Of a DNA stretch of 64,000 nucleotides, positions 47,104 to 56,349 are shown in pieces. The stretch lies in assembly GCF_900104255.1 (NCBI RefSeq), contig NZ_FNKZ01000002.1:868001-932000 (forward strand). The letters are read 5' to 3'. Numbering within the stretch: the first letter of the stretch is position 1; every line of letters starts with the position of its first letter. This stretch comes from Pseudoxanthomonas sp. CF385. GTDB taxonomy: Bacteria > Pseudomonadota > Gammaproteobacteria > Xanthomonadales > Xanthomonadaceae. Position numbers and translations under genes: made by a program. The notes below the pieces were generated by a model, which saw only the letters and a program-made list of their open reading frames with translations, was not told where the DNA came from and made no database searches.

Positions 47104-47547
47104 TCAGGACAGCCAGCCCCGCGCTTGCGCCTTGTTCGCATACCACAGCAGGAACAGCGCGATCAGCAACAGCACGACCGGCATCACCAGCCCGACCGGC
47201 CCGTAGGCGGCCCAGGCCGGCGTCACCACGTAAGCGCCGATCATCTGCACGAGCAGGGCGATCAGCGACAGCAGGAACATCGTGCCCGCCCAGCGCTTCT
47301 TCAACAGCAATCCCAGCGCGCCCAGCACGCCGGCGAACACCGCCACCGCGAAGGCGATGTTGAGCCAGCCGGGTGTGGCCTCGTAGACCTGGCGTTGGGC
47401 TTCGGTCATCGCCGCCAGTTGCTCGGCGGACATGTTGACCTGCAGGTACCACATGGCCGCGCCGATCAGGTTCCAGACCAGCGCGAACACGCCGATGAGC
47501 CAGAAGCCGAGCGCGCGCTTGGGTGCAACGGTGGTGGTCGTGTTCAT
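47104..47547 (-). CDS. Small four-helix membrane protein, 147 aa
   Basis: Four hydrophobic segments (about 14-35, 62-82, 86-106, 113-137) with short charged ends (TVAPKRA at the start, ANKAQARGWLS at the end). Between helices 1 and 2 is a soluble loop with NMSAEQLAAMTEAQRQVYEATPGW. The LLKKRWAGTMFLLSL turn is like DoxX or other small-membrane-protein families, but I cannot assign it. Possibly a stress or transport accessory. It is upstream of the long inverted repeat and oriented towards the ABC gene. Confidence 0.78.
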   Translation of the reverse strand: MNTTTTVAPKRALGFWLIGVFALVWNLIGAAMWYLQVNMSAEQLAAMTEAQRQVYEATPGWLNIAFAVAVFAGVLGALGLLLKKRWAGTMFLLSLIALLVQMIGAYVVTPAWAAYGPVGLVMPVVLLLIALFLLWYANKAQARGWLS

Positions 47548-47613
47548 CTCCCCTCCCCAGGGTTGGTTGTCGGACCGGGGCCGAGCATACGCCCGCCCGG
47601 GGCGATACGCGCG

Positions 47614-48924
47614 TTACGGCCCCGCGGCCGGGACCACGCGCCAGACCAGGTTGCCCACATCGTCGGCCATCAACACCCCCCCGCGCGCATCCACGGCCAC
47701 GCCCACCGGGCGGCCGCGCGCGTTGCCGTCGGCATCGAGGAAGCCGGTCAGCACGTCCACCGGCGCCCCCTGCGGGCGGCCGTCGACGAAGCGCACGAAC
47801 ACCAGCTTGTAGCCGGCCGGCGCGCGCCGGTTCCACGAGCCGTGCTCGCCGATGAAGGCGCCGCCCTGCAGCGCCGCCGGCCAGCCCGTGCCGTCGTGGA
47901 AGGCCAGCCCCAGCGCGGCGACGTGCGCGCCCAGCGCGTAATCCGGCGCGATGGCCGACGCCACCAAGTCCGGACGCGGCGGTTCGACGCGCGTGTCCAC
48001 GTGCTGGCCGTAGTAGCTGTACGGCCACCCGTAGAACGCGCCTTCGCGCACCGAGGTCAGGTAGTCCGGCACCAGCGCGTCGCCGAGTTCGTCGCGCTCG
48101 TTGACGACGGTCCACAGCGTGCCGCCTTGCGGTGCCCAGGCCAGCCCCACCGGATTGCGCAGGCCCGACGCGAACACGCGACGCGCGCCCGTCGCCACGT
48201 CCACCTGCAGGATCGCGGCGCGGTCGGTTTCCATCGCCATGCCGTTCTCGCCGACATTGCTGTTCGAGCCCACGCCGACGTACAGGTGCCGCCCGTCCGC
48301 GCTCGCCAGCAGGCTCTTGGTCCAGTGGTGGTTGAGCGGGCCACCGGGCAGGTCGACGAGCTTCACCGGCACGGCGTCGCTGGCGGTCTGGCCCGTCTGG
48401 TACGGCACGCTGACGATCGCATCGGCGTTGGCGATGTAGAGCCTGTCGCCGACCAGGGCCATGCCGAACGGCGACGCCAGATCGGTCAGGAAGGCCGTGC
48501 GCAATTCCGCCACGCCATCGCCGTCGGCATCGCGCAGCAGGCTGATGCGGTTGGCGCTGGGCGTGGCGGCGCCGGCCTTCTTCATCGTGCGCTTCATGAA
48601 CCACGCGCGCAGGCCCTTCTTCTCCGCGGGCTTCGGCGGTGCGTTGGTCTCGGCGACCAGCACATCACCGTTCGGCAGCACGTACAGCCAGCGCGGATGA
48701 TCCAGCCCGCGCGCGAACGCGGCGACAGTCAGCCCGGGCGCGGCGGTCGGCGCGGTGCCGTTCGGCCAGCCCACCGCCGGGGCCACGTTGACCGTGGGGA
48801 TCCAGCGCTTCTGCGGTGCGGGCAGCGTGGGTTGCGGCCCGGTTTCGGTCGGCGACTGCGCATGCCCGGTGCAGGACAGGCAGCCGATCACCAGCAGCGG
48901 CAGCAGGCAGCGGATCGGCGACAT
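47614..48924 (-). CDS. PQQ-type sorbosone dehydrogenase-like protein
   Basis: 436 residues. Signal peptide with a lipobox-like GCLSC at about residues 14-18 ([15 protein letters not shown]). Six-bladed beta-propeller of the soluble glucose/sorbosone dehydrogenase family: [66 protein letters not shown] and [14 protein letters not shown] and Ca2+ binding are usual for the family. Substrate unknown. Preceded by a CTAGGCT hexamer (minus strand, 48952-48958). The [10 protein letters not shown] segment is typical of this PQQ group. Confidence 0.88.
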   Translation of the reverse strand: MSPIRCLLPLLVIGCLSCTGHAQSPTETGPQPTLPAPQKRWIPTVNVAPAVGWPNGTAPTAAPGLTVAAFARGLDHPRWLYVLPNGDVLVAETNAPPKPAEKKGLRAWFMKRTMKKAGAATPSANRISLLRDADGDGVAELRTAFLTDLASPFGMALVGDRLYIANADAIVSVPYQTGQTASDAVPVKLVDLPGGPLNHHWTKSLLASADGRHLYVGVGSNSNVGENGMAMETDRAAILQVDVATGARRVFASGLRNPVGLAWAPQGGTLWTVVNERDELGDALVPDYLTSVREGAFYGWPYSYYGQHVDTRVEPPRPDLVASAIAPDYALGAHVAALGLAFHDGTGWPAALQGGAFIGEHGSWNRRAPAGYKLVFVRFVDGRPQGAPVDVLTGFLDADGNARGRPVGVAVDARGGVLMADDVGNLVWRVVPAAGP

Positions 48925-48951
48925 GGCACGTGCTCCGGACGGGATGTCGCG

Positions 48952-48957
48952 AGCCTA
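48952..48957 (-). promoter_or_regulatory. TAGGCT -10-like hexamer
   Basis: CTAGGCT on the minus strand; predicted start about 21 nt before the sorbosone-dehydrogenase ATG. No -35 recognised. Confidence 0.35.
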
Positions 48958-48988
48958 GGCACGGCGCCGCGAACACCGTGTCAACGGC

Positions 48989-49183
48989 TCAGGCCTCATC
49001 CTGGCCCCAGGCGGCCACGTCGACGTGGCCGTCGTCGTCCACGCTCACGCGCACTTCGATGGGTTTGCAGCAGACGTGGCAGTCCTCGACGTACTGCTGG
49101 TCGCCGGCGGAATCGTCGACCACCAGGGTGATCGTTTCGCCGCAGTACGGGCACGCGATGTCGGCGGTGGGCAGGTGCGGCAT
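48989..49183 (-). CDS. CPXCG-motif cysteine-rich protein, 64 aa
   Basis: Two Cys pairs, CPYCGE and CHVCCKP, with Asp/Glu-rich arms (VSVDDDGHVDVAAWGQDE), the CPXCG zinc-ribbon-like family. Likely binds zinc; function unknown. Its ATG shares one base with the stop of the DUF3247 gene (TGATG), so it is translated by coupling. It is conserved in this pair in xanthomonads. Confidence 0.88.
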   Translation of the reverse strand: MPHLPTADIACPYCGETITLVVDDSAGDQQYVEDCHVCCKPIEVRVSVDDDGHVDVAAWGQDEA

Positions 49184-49470
49184 CAGGCCGAGCCCAGCGC
49201 GGTCACCGAGGCGATCCTGTCCAGCCACAGGTAGTGGGTGACATCCGGCCGGCGCTGGTCGTCGATGCGCACGACCGCGTTGAACCCCTCCTGGCCGTCG
49301 CTGTCGCGGAACACCTGCACGCTGGGGCGCGTGGTGACGATGCCGGTGATCGAACCGCCATCGGTGAGGTGCAGTTCGACCCTCGCCTCGTCGGGCAGCT
49401 GAGTGACCAGCGCCTCCATGCGGGCGATGTCGTCCTGCCGGGTATACAGATGCTCGGGCGACGGGCTCAT
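49183..49470 (-). CDS. DUF3247 protein
   Basis: 95 residues, a small beta-rich protein: RMEALVTQLPDEARVELHLTDGGSITGIVTTRPSVQVF, then EGFNAVVRIDDQRRPDVTHYLWLDRIASVTALG. DUF3247 looks like an Sm-like or SH3-type barrel; function unknown. The stop overlaps the CPXCG gene start by one base, so the two form an operon. The start at 49470 is chosen at MSPSPEHL because upstream sequence is not conserved-looking. Confidence 0.86.
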   Translation of the reverse strand: MSPSPEHLYTRQDDIARMEALVTQLPDEARVELHLTDGGSITGIVTTRPSVQVFRDSDGQEGFNAVVRIDDQRRPDVTHYLWLDRIASVTALGSA

Positions 49471-49528
49471 CGGCCACCTCCTTGCTGATGCCACGCTACG
49501 CGCGCGGCGGTAAGCGGTCGTGAATGCT

Positions 49529-50206
49529 TCAGCGCAACAGGCGCAGGACATCCTCGGCCGCGGCTTCGGACGACGCGGGGTTCTGGCCCGTGACCAGCGT
49601 CCCGTCGGTCACCACGTACGACTGCCACACCGGGCCGCGTTCGTACTGGGCGCCGTTCTTCTTCAGCGCGTCCTCCAGCGAGAACGGCACCACCCCGGCC
49701 AGCCCCACGGCGGCTTCCTCTTCGTTCGAGAACCCGGTGACGCGCTTGTCCTTCACCAGCGGCTCGCCGAGCGCGCCGCGCGTGTGCCGGAACACCGCCG
49801 GGCCGTGGCAGACCGCCGCGACCGGCTTGCCGGCCGAGAAGGTCTGTTCGATCAGGCGGATCGAATCCGCGTCCTCGGCCAGGTCCCACAGCGGGCCATG
49901 CCCGCCGGGATAGAAGACCGCATCGAAATGCTCCTCCAGCACATCCTTCAGCCGGTGCGTGGTGGCCAGCGCCGACAGCGCTTCGGCGTCCTCGTTGAAG
50001 CGCACCGTGGCCGCGGTCTGCGCGTCGGGCGCATCGCTCTTCGGGTCCAGCGGAGGCTGCCCGCCCTTGGGCGAGGCGAGCAGCAGTTGCGCGCCGGCGT
50101 CCTTGAACACGTAGTACGGCGCCGCGAACTCCTCCAGCCAGAACCCGGTCTTGTGGCCGGTGTCGCCGAGGCGGTCGTGCGAGGTCAGCACCATCAGGAT
50201 CTTCAT
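49529..50206 (-). CDS. DJ-1/PfpI-family protein (HchA-like)
   Basis: 225 residues, cytosolic DJ-1 fold: MKILMVLTSHDRLGDTGHKTGFWLEEFAAPYY (with the Glu of FWLEE), FYPGGHGPLWDL and the nucleophile elbow VAAVCHGPAVFR. Close to Hsp31-type glyoxalases/deglycases (C-H-E triad). Detoxifies methylglyoxal or protects proteins under stress. A second DJ-1 family protein in this window (9872) is secreted. Preceded by a CTAGGCT hexamer at 50231-50237, 25 nt upstream of the ATG. Confidence 0.9.
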   Translation of the reverse strand: MKILMVLTSHDRLGDTGHKTGFWLEEFAAPYYVFKDAGAQLLLASPKGGQPPLDPKSDAPDAQTAATVRFNEDAEALSALATTHRLKDVLEEHFDAVFYPGGHGPLWDLAEDADSIRLIEQTFSAGKPVAAVCHGPAVFRHTRGALGEPLVKDKRVTGFSNEEEAAVGLAGVVPFSLEDALKKNGAQYERGPVWQSYVVTDGTLVTGQNPASSEAAAEDVLRLLR

Positions 50207-50230
50207 CGGTGTCCTCCAATCGAGGCCGCC

Positions 50231-50236
50231 AGCCTA
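50231..50236 (-). promoter_or_regulatory. TAGGCT -10-like hexamer
   Basis: CTAGGCT on the minus strand, predicted start about 18 nt before the DJ-1 gene ATG. No -35 recognised. Confidence 0.35.
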
Positions 50237-50300
50237 GCGACGCGCGCGATAAGACCGGGTGAGCCGCGCTGCCGCAGCGTTAACCGGGCCTGACCCGCGT

Positions 50301-51206
50301 CTAGCCCTGCTTCACCGCATGCCCGCCGAATTCGTTGCGCATCGCCGCCAGCAACTTGTCGGCGTAGGAATCGCTTTCGCGCGAACGCAGCCGCTCCAGC
50401 AACGACATCGTGATCACCGGCGCGGACACGTCCAGATCGATCGCCTCGGCCACGGTCCAGCGGCCCTCGCCCGAATCGGAGACGTACGGCGCGATGCCGG
50501 TCATCTGCGGATTCTTCTTCAGCGCGTCGGCGGTGAGGTCCAGCAGCCACGAGCGCACCACGCTGCCATGGCGCCAGATCTCGGCCAGCGCGCCGAGGTC
50601 GAAGTCCATCGCGTCCTTCTTCTCCAGGATCGCGAAGCCTTCGGCGTAGGCCTGCATCATTCCGTACTCGATGCCGTTGTGGATCATCTTGGCGAAATGG
50701 CCCGCGCCGCCCGGGCCCACGCGGCCCCAGCCGGTCTCCGGCGTGGGCGCGAGCGTGGCGAACACCGGCTGCAGGCGCGCCACGGCGTCGGCATCGCCGC
50801 CGATCATCAGGCTGTAGCCTTCGGCCAGGCCCCAGACGCCACCGCTGGTGCCGCAATCGAGGTAGTGGATGCCGGCCTCGGCCAGCTGCGCGCCGCGTCG
50901 CTGGGTGTCCTTGTAATTGGAGTTGCCGCCGTCGATCACCGTATCGCCGGCCGCCAGCAGCGGACGCAGCTGCGCGAGCGTGTCGTCCACCACCTGCCCG
51001 GCCGGCACCATCAGCCAGACCACGCGCGGCGTGGGCAGCGCCGCGACCGCGTTCTGCAGGTTCGCGTGCGGGACGATCCCGCGCGCCTCGGCCTGCTGGC
51101 GCGCCGCGTCGCCCGGGTCGTAACCGCGCACCGTGTGGCCGCCGCGCACCAGCCGTTCGGCCATGTTGGCGCCCATGCGCCCGAGCCCGATCATCGCCAG
51201 TTCCAT
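50301..51206 (-). CDS. gnd: 6-phosphogluconate dehydrogenase, short (YqeC-type)
   Basis: 301 residues; the long Gnd is about 470, so this is the short class. NADP-type Rossmann start MELAMIGLGRMGANMAE, then DGGNSNYKD, CGTSGGVWGLAEGYSLMIGG and GPGGAGHFAKMIHNGIEYGMM with catalytic Lys and His. Converts 6-phosphogluconate to ribulose 5-phosphate. No zwf or pgl next to it. The start ATG at 51206 is chosen at MELAMIG; an upstream ATG adds a non-homologous stretch. It could supply NADPH together with rpiA elsewhere in the window. Confidence 0.92.
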   Translation of the reverse strand: MELAMIGLGRMGANMAERLVRGGHTVRGYDPGDAARQQAEARGIVPHANLQNAVAALPTPRVVWLMVPAGQVVDDTLAQLRPLLAAGDTVIDGGNSNYKDTQRRGAQLAEAGIHYLDCGTSGGVWGLAEGYSLMIGGDADAVARLQPVFATLAPTPETGWGRVGPGGAGHFAKMIHNGIEYGMMQAYAEGFAILEKKDAMDFDLGALAEIWRHGSVVRSWLLDLTADALKKNPQMTGIAPYVSDSGEGRWTVAEAIDLDVSAPVITMSLLERLRSRESDSYADKLLAAMRNEFGGHAVKQG

Positions 51207-51297
51207 GTGTACTCCCGTGCGTTCAACGAAAAAGAAAGGATGCGCCATTGTCCGCGCTCTGCCGCGCGGTGGCGCGGATCCGTGTGCGGGTCGCGCG

Positions 51298-51996
51298 TCA
51301 TGGCGCCTGCAGCCAGTCGCGCAGCACCGTCGCGGTCTCCTCCGGCACCTCCATCGGCGGCAGGTGGCCGCAGCGCGCGAACACGTGCAGGCGCGCGCCG
51401 GCGATGCCGTCGCGCAGCAAATGGGCTTCTTCCGGCAGGGTCATGCGGTCGTCCGCGCCCACGCCGATCAGGGTCGGCACGGCGATGGCGGGCAGCAGCG
51501 GCAGCGAATCGGGCCGGTCGATGATGGCGCGCTGCTGGCGCAGGAAAGCGTCGCGGCCCACGCGCTGCGCCATCGCCATCACCGCCTCGCCCACCTCGCT
51601 GTCGACCCGGCTCTCGTGCACCAGCTGCGGCAGCAGCTTGCGGGTGACGCCGGCGAAGCGACCCGCTTCGGCGAGCGCCAGGCCGGCCTTGCGCACGGCC
51701 AGCCGCTTGGGCGGATCGGTACGCGCGCTGGTGTCGAGCAGGGCCAGCCGCGCCACGCGCTGCGGTGCCTGGCGCAGGATCTCGAAAGCCACGTAGCCGC
51801 CCATCGACAGGCCGGCCAGCGCGAACACCGGCGGCGCCGTGGCCAGCACGCGCGCGGCCATGCCGGCGACGCTGTCGTCGAGGGTCAGGTCGGCGGGGTG
51901 GATCGGGGCCAGGTCGGCCAGCGCGGCGGCGGGATCGCGCCACAGGCGCGCGTCGCACAGCAGGCCGGGGAGCAGGACCAGGGGAAGGGAAGCCAT
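51298..51996 (-). CDS. Alpha/beta hydrolase
   Basis: 232 residues. Nucleophile elbow ALAGLSMGGYVAFE (GLSMG, Ser about 65), catalytic Asp in IGVGADDRMT and His in FARCGHLPPM. LVLLPGLLCDARLW at the start has the oxyanion loop. Substrate unknown. The ATG at 51996 lies exactly 6 nt past a TACACT -10 (52003-52008), suggesting a leaderless mRNA; an ATG two codons upstream would overlap the -10 and is rejected. The gene is divergent from the TIGR01777 gene. Confidence 0.87.
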   Translation of the reverse strand: MASLPLVLLPGLLCDARLWRDPAAALADLAPIHPADLTLDDSVAGMAARVLATAPPVFALAGLSMGGYVAFEILRQAPQRVARLALLDTSARTDPPKRLAVRKAGLALAEAGRFAGVTRKLLPQLVHESRVDSEVGEAVMAMAQRVGRDAFLRQQRAIIDRPDSLPLLPAIAVPTLIGVGADDRMTLPEEAHLLRDGIAGARLHVFARCGHLPPMEVPEETATVLRDWLQAP

Positions 51997-52002
51997 CGGC
52001 AT

Positions 52003-52008
52003 AGTGTA
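52003..52008 (-). promoter_or_regulatory. TACACT -10, leaderless spacing
   Basis: Minus-strand TACACT (52008-52003), 6 nt before the ATG at 51996. Confidence 0.5.
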
Positions 52009-52111
52009 GGCGCGCCCCCGCCGGCCGACCGCCGATCGCCGCCCACGGACCGTTCCACATCCGCAACACGCGGCGGTGCGTAAGCTGCTCCGGTTCCCGG
52101 CGAGCGCCTGC

Positions 52112-53011
52112 ATGCATGTCCTGATCACCGGCGGTACCGGCTTCATCGGCCAAGCGCTCTGCGCCTCGCTGCTGCAGGCCGGCCACACCCTCAGCGTGCT
52201 GACGCGCGATGCCGCGCGCGCGCGGACGCAGCTGCCCGCGGCCGTGCGCGTGCTGGCCGCACTGGACGAGGCGCGCGACGTGGAAGCCGTGGTCAACCTG
52301 GCCGGCGAGCCGTTGATGGCCGCGCGCTGGAACGCCACGCGCAAGGCCGCCTTCCGGGCGTCGCGGCTGGGCACCACGCAGGCGCTGATCGGCTGGATGG
52401 CCCGGCAGTCGGTGCGCCCGCGCGTGCTGGTCTCCGGATCGGCCATCGGCTACTACGGGCCCCGCGGCGACGAGGCGCTGGACGAATCGGCCGCCCCCGG
52501 CGACGACTTCGCCGCCCACCTGTGCCGCGACTGGGAAACCGAAGCGATGCAGGCCGAAGGCCTGGACGTGCGCACCTGCCGCGTGCGCACGGGCATCGTG
52601 CTCGGCGCCGATGGCGGCGCGCTGGCGAAGATGCTGCCGCCGTTCCGGCTGGGCGCGGGCGGCCCGATGGGCGACGGCCGGCAGTGGATGAGCTGGATCC
52701 ACCGCGACGACCTGATCGGGATGATCCAGTGGCTGCTGGAACGCGACCAGGCCGGTGGCGCCTACAACGGCACCGCGCCCACGCCCGTCACCAACCGCGA
52801 CTTCGCCCAGTCCCTGGGCCGCGCCCTGCACCGCCCTGCCGTGCTGCCCACCCCGGCCTTCGTCCTGAAGGCCGCCTTCGGCGACATGGCCCAGCTGCTG
52901 CTGACCGGCCAGCGCGTGTTGCCGGCGCACGCGCTGGCGGAAGGATTCACCTTCCGCTTCCCCACCCTGGACACGGCCCTGGACGACCTGCTGGGTGATC
53001 GCGCCAGGTGA
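52112..53011 (+). CDS. TIGR01777-family NAD-dependent epimerase-like protein
   Basis: 299 residues. Rossmann start LITGGTGFIGQALCASL, VVNLAGEPLMAARWN (family signature), SGSAIGYYGPRGDEALDE, WISWIHRDDL-like WMSWIHRDDLIGMIQW and the C-terminal PAFVLKAAFGDMAQLLLTGQRVLP. Family members (yfcH) are extended SDRs of unknown substrate, sometimes linked to cell division. A TAAGCT -10 lies at 52081-52086. Ends 18 bp before the start of the 21-bp repeat array. Confidence 0.9.
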   Translation: MHVLITGGTGFIGQALCASLLQAGHTLSVLTRDAARARTQLPAAVRVLAALDEARDVEAVVNLAGEPLMAARWNATRKAAFRASRLGTTQALIGWMARQSVRPRVLVSGSAIGYYGPRGDEALDESAAPGDDFAAHLCRDWETEAMQAEGLDVRTCRVRTGIVLGADGGALAKMLPPFRLGAGGPMGDGRQWMSWIHRDDLIGMIQWLLERDQAGGAYNGTAPTPVTNRDFAQSLGRALHRPAVLPTPAFVLKAAFGDMAQLLLTGQRVLPAHALAEGFTFRFPTLDTALDDLLGDRAR

Positions 53012-53028
53012 TCGCGGTACTACGTGAG

Positions 53029-53217
53029 GCTCTTGCCGCTCGCGCCAGGCTTAGTGAGAGAAGAGCGAGGCTTTTTGCCTTGCGCACCAGCCTTAGTGAG
53101 AGAAGAACGAGGCTTAGTGAGAGAAGAGCCAGGCTTTTTGCCTCGCGCGCCAGCCTTAGTGAGAGAAGAACGAGGCTTAGTGAGAGAAGAGCGAGGCTTA
53201 GTGAGAGAAGAGAGCGG
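53029..53217 (+). repeat. 21-bp two-unit minisatellite
   Basis: Nine 21-bp units in order B A B A A B A A A. Unit A is CTTAGTGAGAGAAGAGCGAG plus one base, with the core at 53050, 53092, 53113, 53155, 53176 and 53197. Unit B (CTTTTTGCC...CCAGC) is at 53071-53091 and 53134-53154, with a diverged copy at 53029-53049. The plus strand is very purine-rich. Because 21 is a multiple of three, all frames remain open across it; a minus-strand frame (53020-53256) would read SSLTKPR heptads with GKKP inserts. The stretch 53012-53378 has no other gene I can support. Confidence 0.93.
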
Positions 53218-53378
53218 TCCTTGCGTGGCGCGCGGCGGGGTGCGTGCGGGCCCCACGTCATCGCGACGTGAACGTCACTCCTGGCCGGCGACGCTGCGCA
53301 CCGCGGCCTTCATCGGCTGGCGACGGGCGCGTAACGCCCGCCTGCCTACGGTCGGGGCCTGCCCTCCGGGAGTGCGTC

Positions 53379-54242
53379 ATGGCCACGAAGAAGCGCGTCA
53401 ACCGTCCCCAGACCCAACGCCGCCAGCCCGGCCGGCAACCGCGGATGCAGCCCGAGCCCGAAACCATCCGCGCCGGCTACCACGGCAGTGGCCGGCTCGC
53501 CGGCAAGGTCGCGCTGGTGACCGGCGGCGACAGCGGCATCGGGCGCGCGGTGGCGGTGCACTTCGCCCATGAGGGCGCCGACGTCGCCATCGCCTACCTC
53601 GAGGAGGACGGCGACGCCCGCGAAACGCAGCGGCTGGTGGAAGCGGCCGGCCAGCGCGCCCTGCTGCTGCGCGGCGACCTGACCACGCCGGCGCGTTGCC
53701 GGCGCGTGGTCGCGCGCACGGTGAAGCAGTTCGGCGGCCTGGACGTGCTGGTCAACAACCACGCCCAGCAGTACCCCGTCGACGCACCGGAGGCCCTCAC
53801 CCCGGCGCGCCTGCGCCACACCTTCGAGACCAACCTGTTTTCGTTCTTCCACCTGGTGGACGCCGCGCTGGAGCACCTGCCCGACCACAGCGGCTGCATC
53901 GTCAACACCGGCTCGATCACCGGCGCGCGCGGCCATGCCACGTTGCTGGATTACGCCGCCACCAAGGGCGGTATCCATGCGATGACGTTCTCGCTCGCCC
54001 GGGCGCTGGCCGAGCGCGGCATCCGCGTCAACGCCGTCGCGCCCGGCCCGATCTGGACGCCGCTGATCCCGGCGTCGTTCACCCGCAAGCAGGTGGCCGA
54101 ATTCGGTTCGGACACCCTGATGAAGCGCCCCGGGCAGCCGTCGGAGGTCGCGCCGGCGTACGTGTTCCTCGCCAGCGACGACGCCCGCTACATCACCGGC
54201 CAGCTGATCCACGTCAACGGCGGCGGCTACATGTCCGCGTGA
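53379..54242 (+). CDS. SDR oxidoreductase (YghA-like)
   Basis: 287 residues. Basic N-terminal 25 residues (ATKKRVNRPQTQRRQPGRQ), then Rossmann VALVTGGDSGIGRAVAVH, LVNNHAQQ, NTGSITGARG and YAATKGGIHAMT (active YxxxK), HVNGGGYMSA at the end. YghA-type SDRs with this N-terminal extension are common under stress and in spore-like bacteria; substrate unknown. Start set at MATKKRV; the long frame upstream runs back toward the repeat array and has no homology. A TACGGT -10-like lies at 53347-53352. Confidence 0.9.
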   Translation: MATKKRVNRPQTQRRQPGRQPRMQPEPETIRAGYHGSGRLAGKVALVTGGDSGIGRAVAVHFAHEGADVAIAYLEEDGDARETQRLVEAAGQRALLLRGDLTTPARCRRVVARTVKQFGGLDVLVNNHAQQYPVDAPEALTPARLRHTFETNLFSFFHLVDAALEHLPDHSGCIVNTGSITGARGHATLLDYAATKGGIHAMTFSLARALAERGIRVNAVAPGPIWTPLIPASFTRKQVAEFGSDTLMKRPGQPSEVAPAYVFLASDDARYITGQLIHVNGGGYMSA

Positions 54243-54286
54243 GGGCGGGCGGTATGCTGCCGGCCTGTTCCGTGCCGTCCGGCCCC

Positions 54287-54754
54287 ATGCCCACGCTCCG
54301 CCGCTACCGCCCCGCCGACGCCGCCGCGCTGGCCGATCTGTACGCCCGCTCCGTGCGGCACTACGGACCGCGCGCCTATACGCCCGCGCAGGTCGAGGTC
54401 TGGGCGGCGACCGCCGATATCGCACGTACCGCCGCCCGCTGCAGCGACGGGCGCTGGGTGGTGGTGGCGCAGGACGCCGCCGGCACCGTGCTCGGCTTCG
54501 CCGAACTGGAAGCCGACGGGCATCTGGACATGCTGTACGTCGCCCCCGACGCCGAAGGCCTGCACGTGGGCGCGCGCCTGTACGCCGCACTGGAGACGCA
54601 CGCACGCAACCAGGGCATGCGCCGCCTGTTCGTCGAAGCCAGCGAACTCGCCCGCCCCTTGTTCGAACGTCGCGGCTTCACCCTGCTCGGCCGCAACGAC
54701 CTGGTGCTGGACGGCGTCGGCATCCACAACTACCAGATGGAGAAGCGGCTCTGA
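54287..54754 (+). CDS. GNAT acetyltransferase
   Basis: 155 residues. RRYRPADAAALADLYARSVR start, VLGFAELEADGHLDMLYVAPDAEGLHVGARLY (acetyl-CoA-binding V/I-x-P region and R/Q-x-x-G-x-G/A), LFVEASELARPLFERRGF. Acceptor unknown. TATGCT -10 at 54253-54258 implies a start near 54265; the ATG at 54287 fits the family N-terminus. Possible stress acetyltransferase of the type common in this clade. Confidence 0.88.
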   Translation: MPTLRRYRPADAAALADLYARSVRHYGPRAYTPAQVEVWAATADIARTAARCSDGRWVVVAQDAAGTVLGFAELEADGHLDMLYVAPDAEGLHVGARLYAALETHARNQGMRRLFVEASELARPLFERRGFTLLGRNDLVLDGVGIHNYQMEKRL

Positions 54755-54784
54755 GCGCGGGTGCCGTGCCGGCGGCATCTTCCG

Positions 54785-55180
<396 letters not shown>

Positions 55181-55325
55181 CGTAGGCTCCCGAATCGGGG
55201 TTGATCGTGCTGCGAGCACTGTAGCGGTGATGGATGAAGACAGCGCCAAGCCGGCGGTGTTCGGCTGAGGACAACCTCCGCCCTCGACCCGCCCCGCCTG
55301 CACGCCACGCGCGCCTTCGCGGCGC

Positions 55326-55331
55326 TAGCAT
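55326..55331 (+). promoter_or_regulatory. TAGCAT -10-like hexamer
   Basis: CTAGCAT 7 nt before the MmcQ/YjbR ATG, close to leaderless spacing. Confidence 0.4.
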
Positions 55332-55338
55332 CGTCTGC

Positions 55339-55725
55339 ATGGACGTCGCCGCCCTCAAACGCCATTGCCGTGCCCTGCCGGGCAGCGTGGAAGCGCTGTA
55401 CGGGGAGCCGTCGAACATCCTGGTGTACGAGGTGGGCGGCAAGCGGTTCGCCTACTTCAAGACCAGCGAACCGGAGCGGTGGCGCTTCAGTTTCAAAGTC
55501 GCGCCTGAGCGCTTCTTGGAGCTGACCGACCAGCCGGGCATCAAGCCGGCGCGCTGGTTGGGGAAGCACCGCTGGGTGACCGTGGTGGAGGTGTCCTCGG
55601 TACCCGGCGCCTACCTGAAGGACCTGGTGGCGTGGTCCTACCGCCACGCCTTGGCCAAGCTGACCCGGCGCCAGCGCGAGGCCATCGCCGCTGCCGCCGC
55701 CGATCCCGGCGACGCCGTCCGCTGA
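55339..55725 (+). CDS. MmcQ/YjbR-family protein
   Basis: 128 residues: ALKRHCRALPGSVEALYGEPSNILVYEVGGKRFAYF, then RWRFSFKVAPERFLELTDQPGIKPARWLGKHRWVTV, characteristic of the MmcQ/YjbR family with a CyaY-like fold. DNA-binding was suggested for some members; function unclear. The start at 55339 follows a TAGCAT -10. The C-terminus is Ala-rich. Confidence 0.88.
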   Translation: MDVAALKRHCRALPGSVEALYGEPSNILVYEVGGKRFAYFKTSEPERWRFSFKVAPERFLELTDQPGIKPARWLGKHRWVTVVEVSSVPGAYLKDLVAWSYRHALAKLTRRQREAIAAAAADPGDAVR

Positions 55726-55844
55726 CGGACGCGCGGGTCGAATGCATCTTCATCTCCGACGTTGTCGATTCCGGCCCTGCCGGTTCGTCGGAGAACACGA
55801 ACAGGGCGTGCCGGCCCTGCACCCGACCACCCAAGGAGCCCACC

Positions 55845-56258
55845 ATGAACGTCAATCCCTACCTGATCCTCAACGGCGACTGCGAAGCCGCCTTCACCTT
55901 CTATGCGCAAGCGACCGGCGGCGAACTGGGGCCGATGATGCGCTTCGACGGCACCGAGGGCTGCGAGGATTTCCCGGCCGAGCACAAGCAGAAGATCATG
56001 CACACGCACGTGATCTTCGGGCAGACCGTGCTGATGGGGTCGGACAACCATCCGGCGCATCCGTACGAGGGCGTGAAGGGCTGCTCGGTCTCGCTGTCGG
56101 TGGACAGCATCAAGGACGCCGAACGCATCTTCGGCGCGCTGTCCGACGGCGGCCAGGTGACCATGCCGCTGACGCAGACGTTCTGGGCGGTGCGCTTCGG
56201 CATGCTGGTCGACAAGTTCGGCGTGCCGTGGATGATCAACTGCGAAAAGGATGCGTGA
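55845..56258 (+). CDS. PhnB-like VOC protein
   Basis: 137 residues: NPYLILNGDCEAAFTFYAQATGGELGPMMRF (PhnB-type start), KIMHTHVIFGQTVLMGSDN, SVDSIKDAERIFGALSDGGQVTMPLTQTFWAVRFGMLVDKFGVPWMINCE. Despite the name, PhnB-like proteins are not phosphonate enzymes as a rule. Many stand next to ECF42 sigma genes, as here. RBS AAGGAG is good. The cognate sigma gene starts 91 bp downstream. Confidence 0.92.
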   Translation: MNVNPYLILNGDCEAAFTFYAQATGGELGPMMRFDGTEGCEDFPAEHKQKIMHTHVIFGQTVLMGSDNHPAHPYEGVKGCSVSLSVDSIKDAERIFGALSDGGQVTMPLTQTFWAVRFGMLVDKFGVPWMINCEKDA

Positions 56259-56349
56259 TGGCGGCGGGGGCGCGTGATGGACACGCTGACGCCCCCGTTC
56301 GCTGCGCTGCGGCTTTCACCGGCCGCGGCGCCGTGGTCTGATGCGCGCC

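Noticed and set aside
53029..53217. CRISPR array
   Set aside because: Units are 21 bp, contiguous with no unique spacers, and no cas genes are near.
53008..53271. Plus-strand gene across the minisatellite
   Set aside because: Arg/Ser-rich translation is explained by the multiple-of-three repeat; all frames are open and none has normal codon use.
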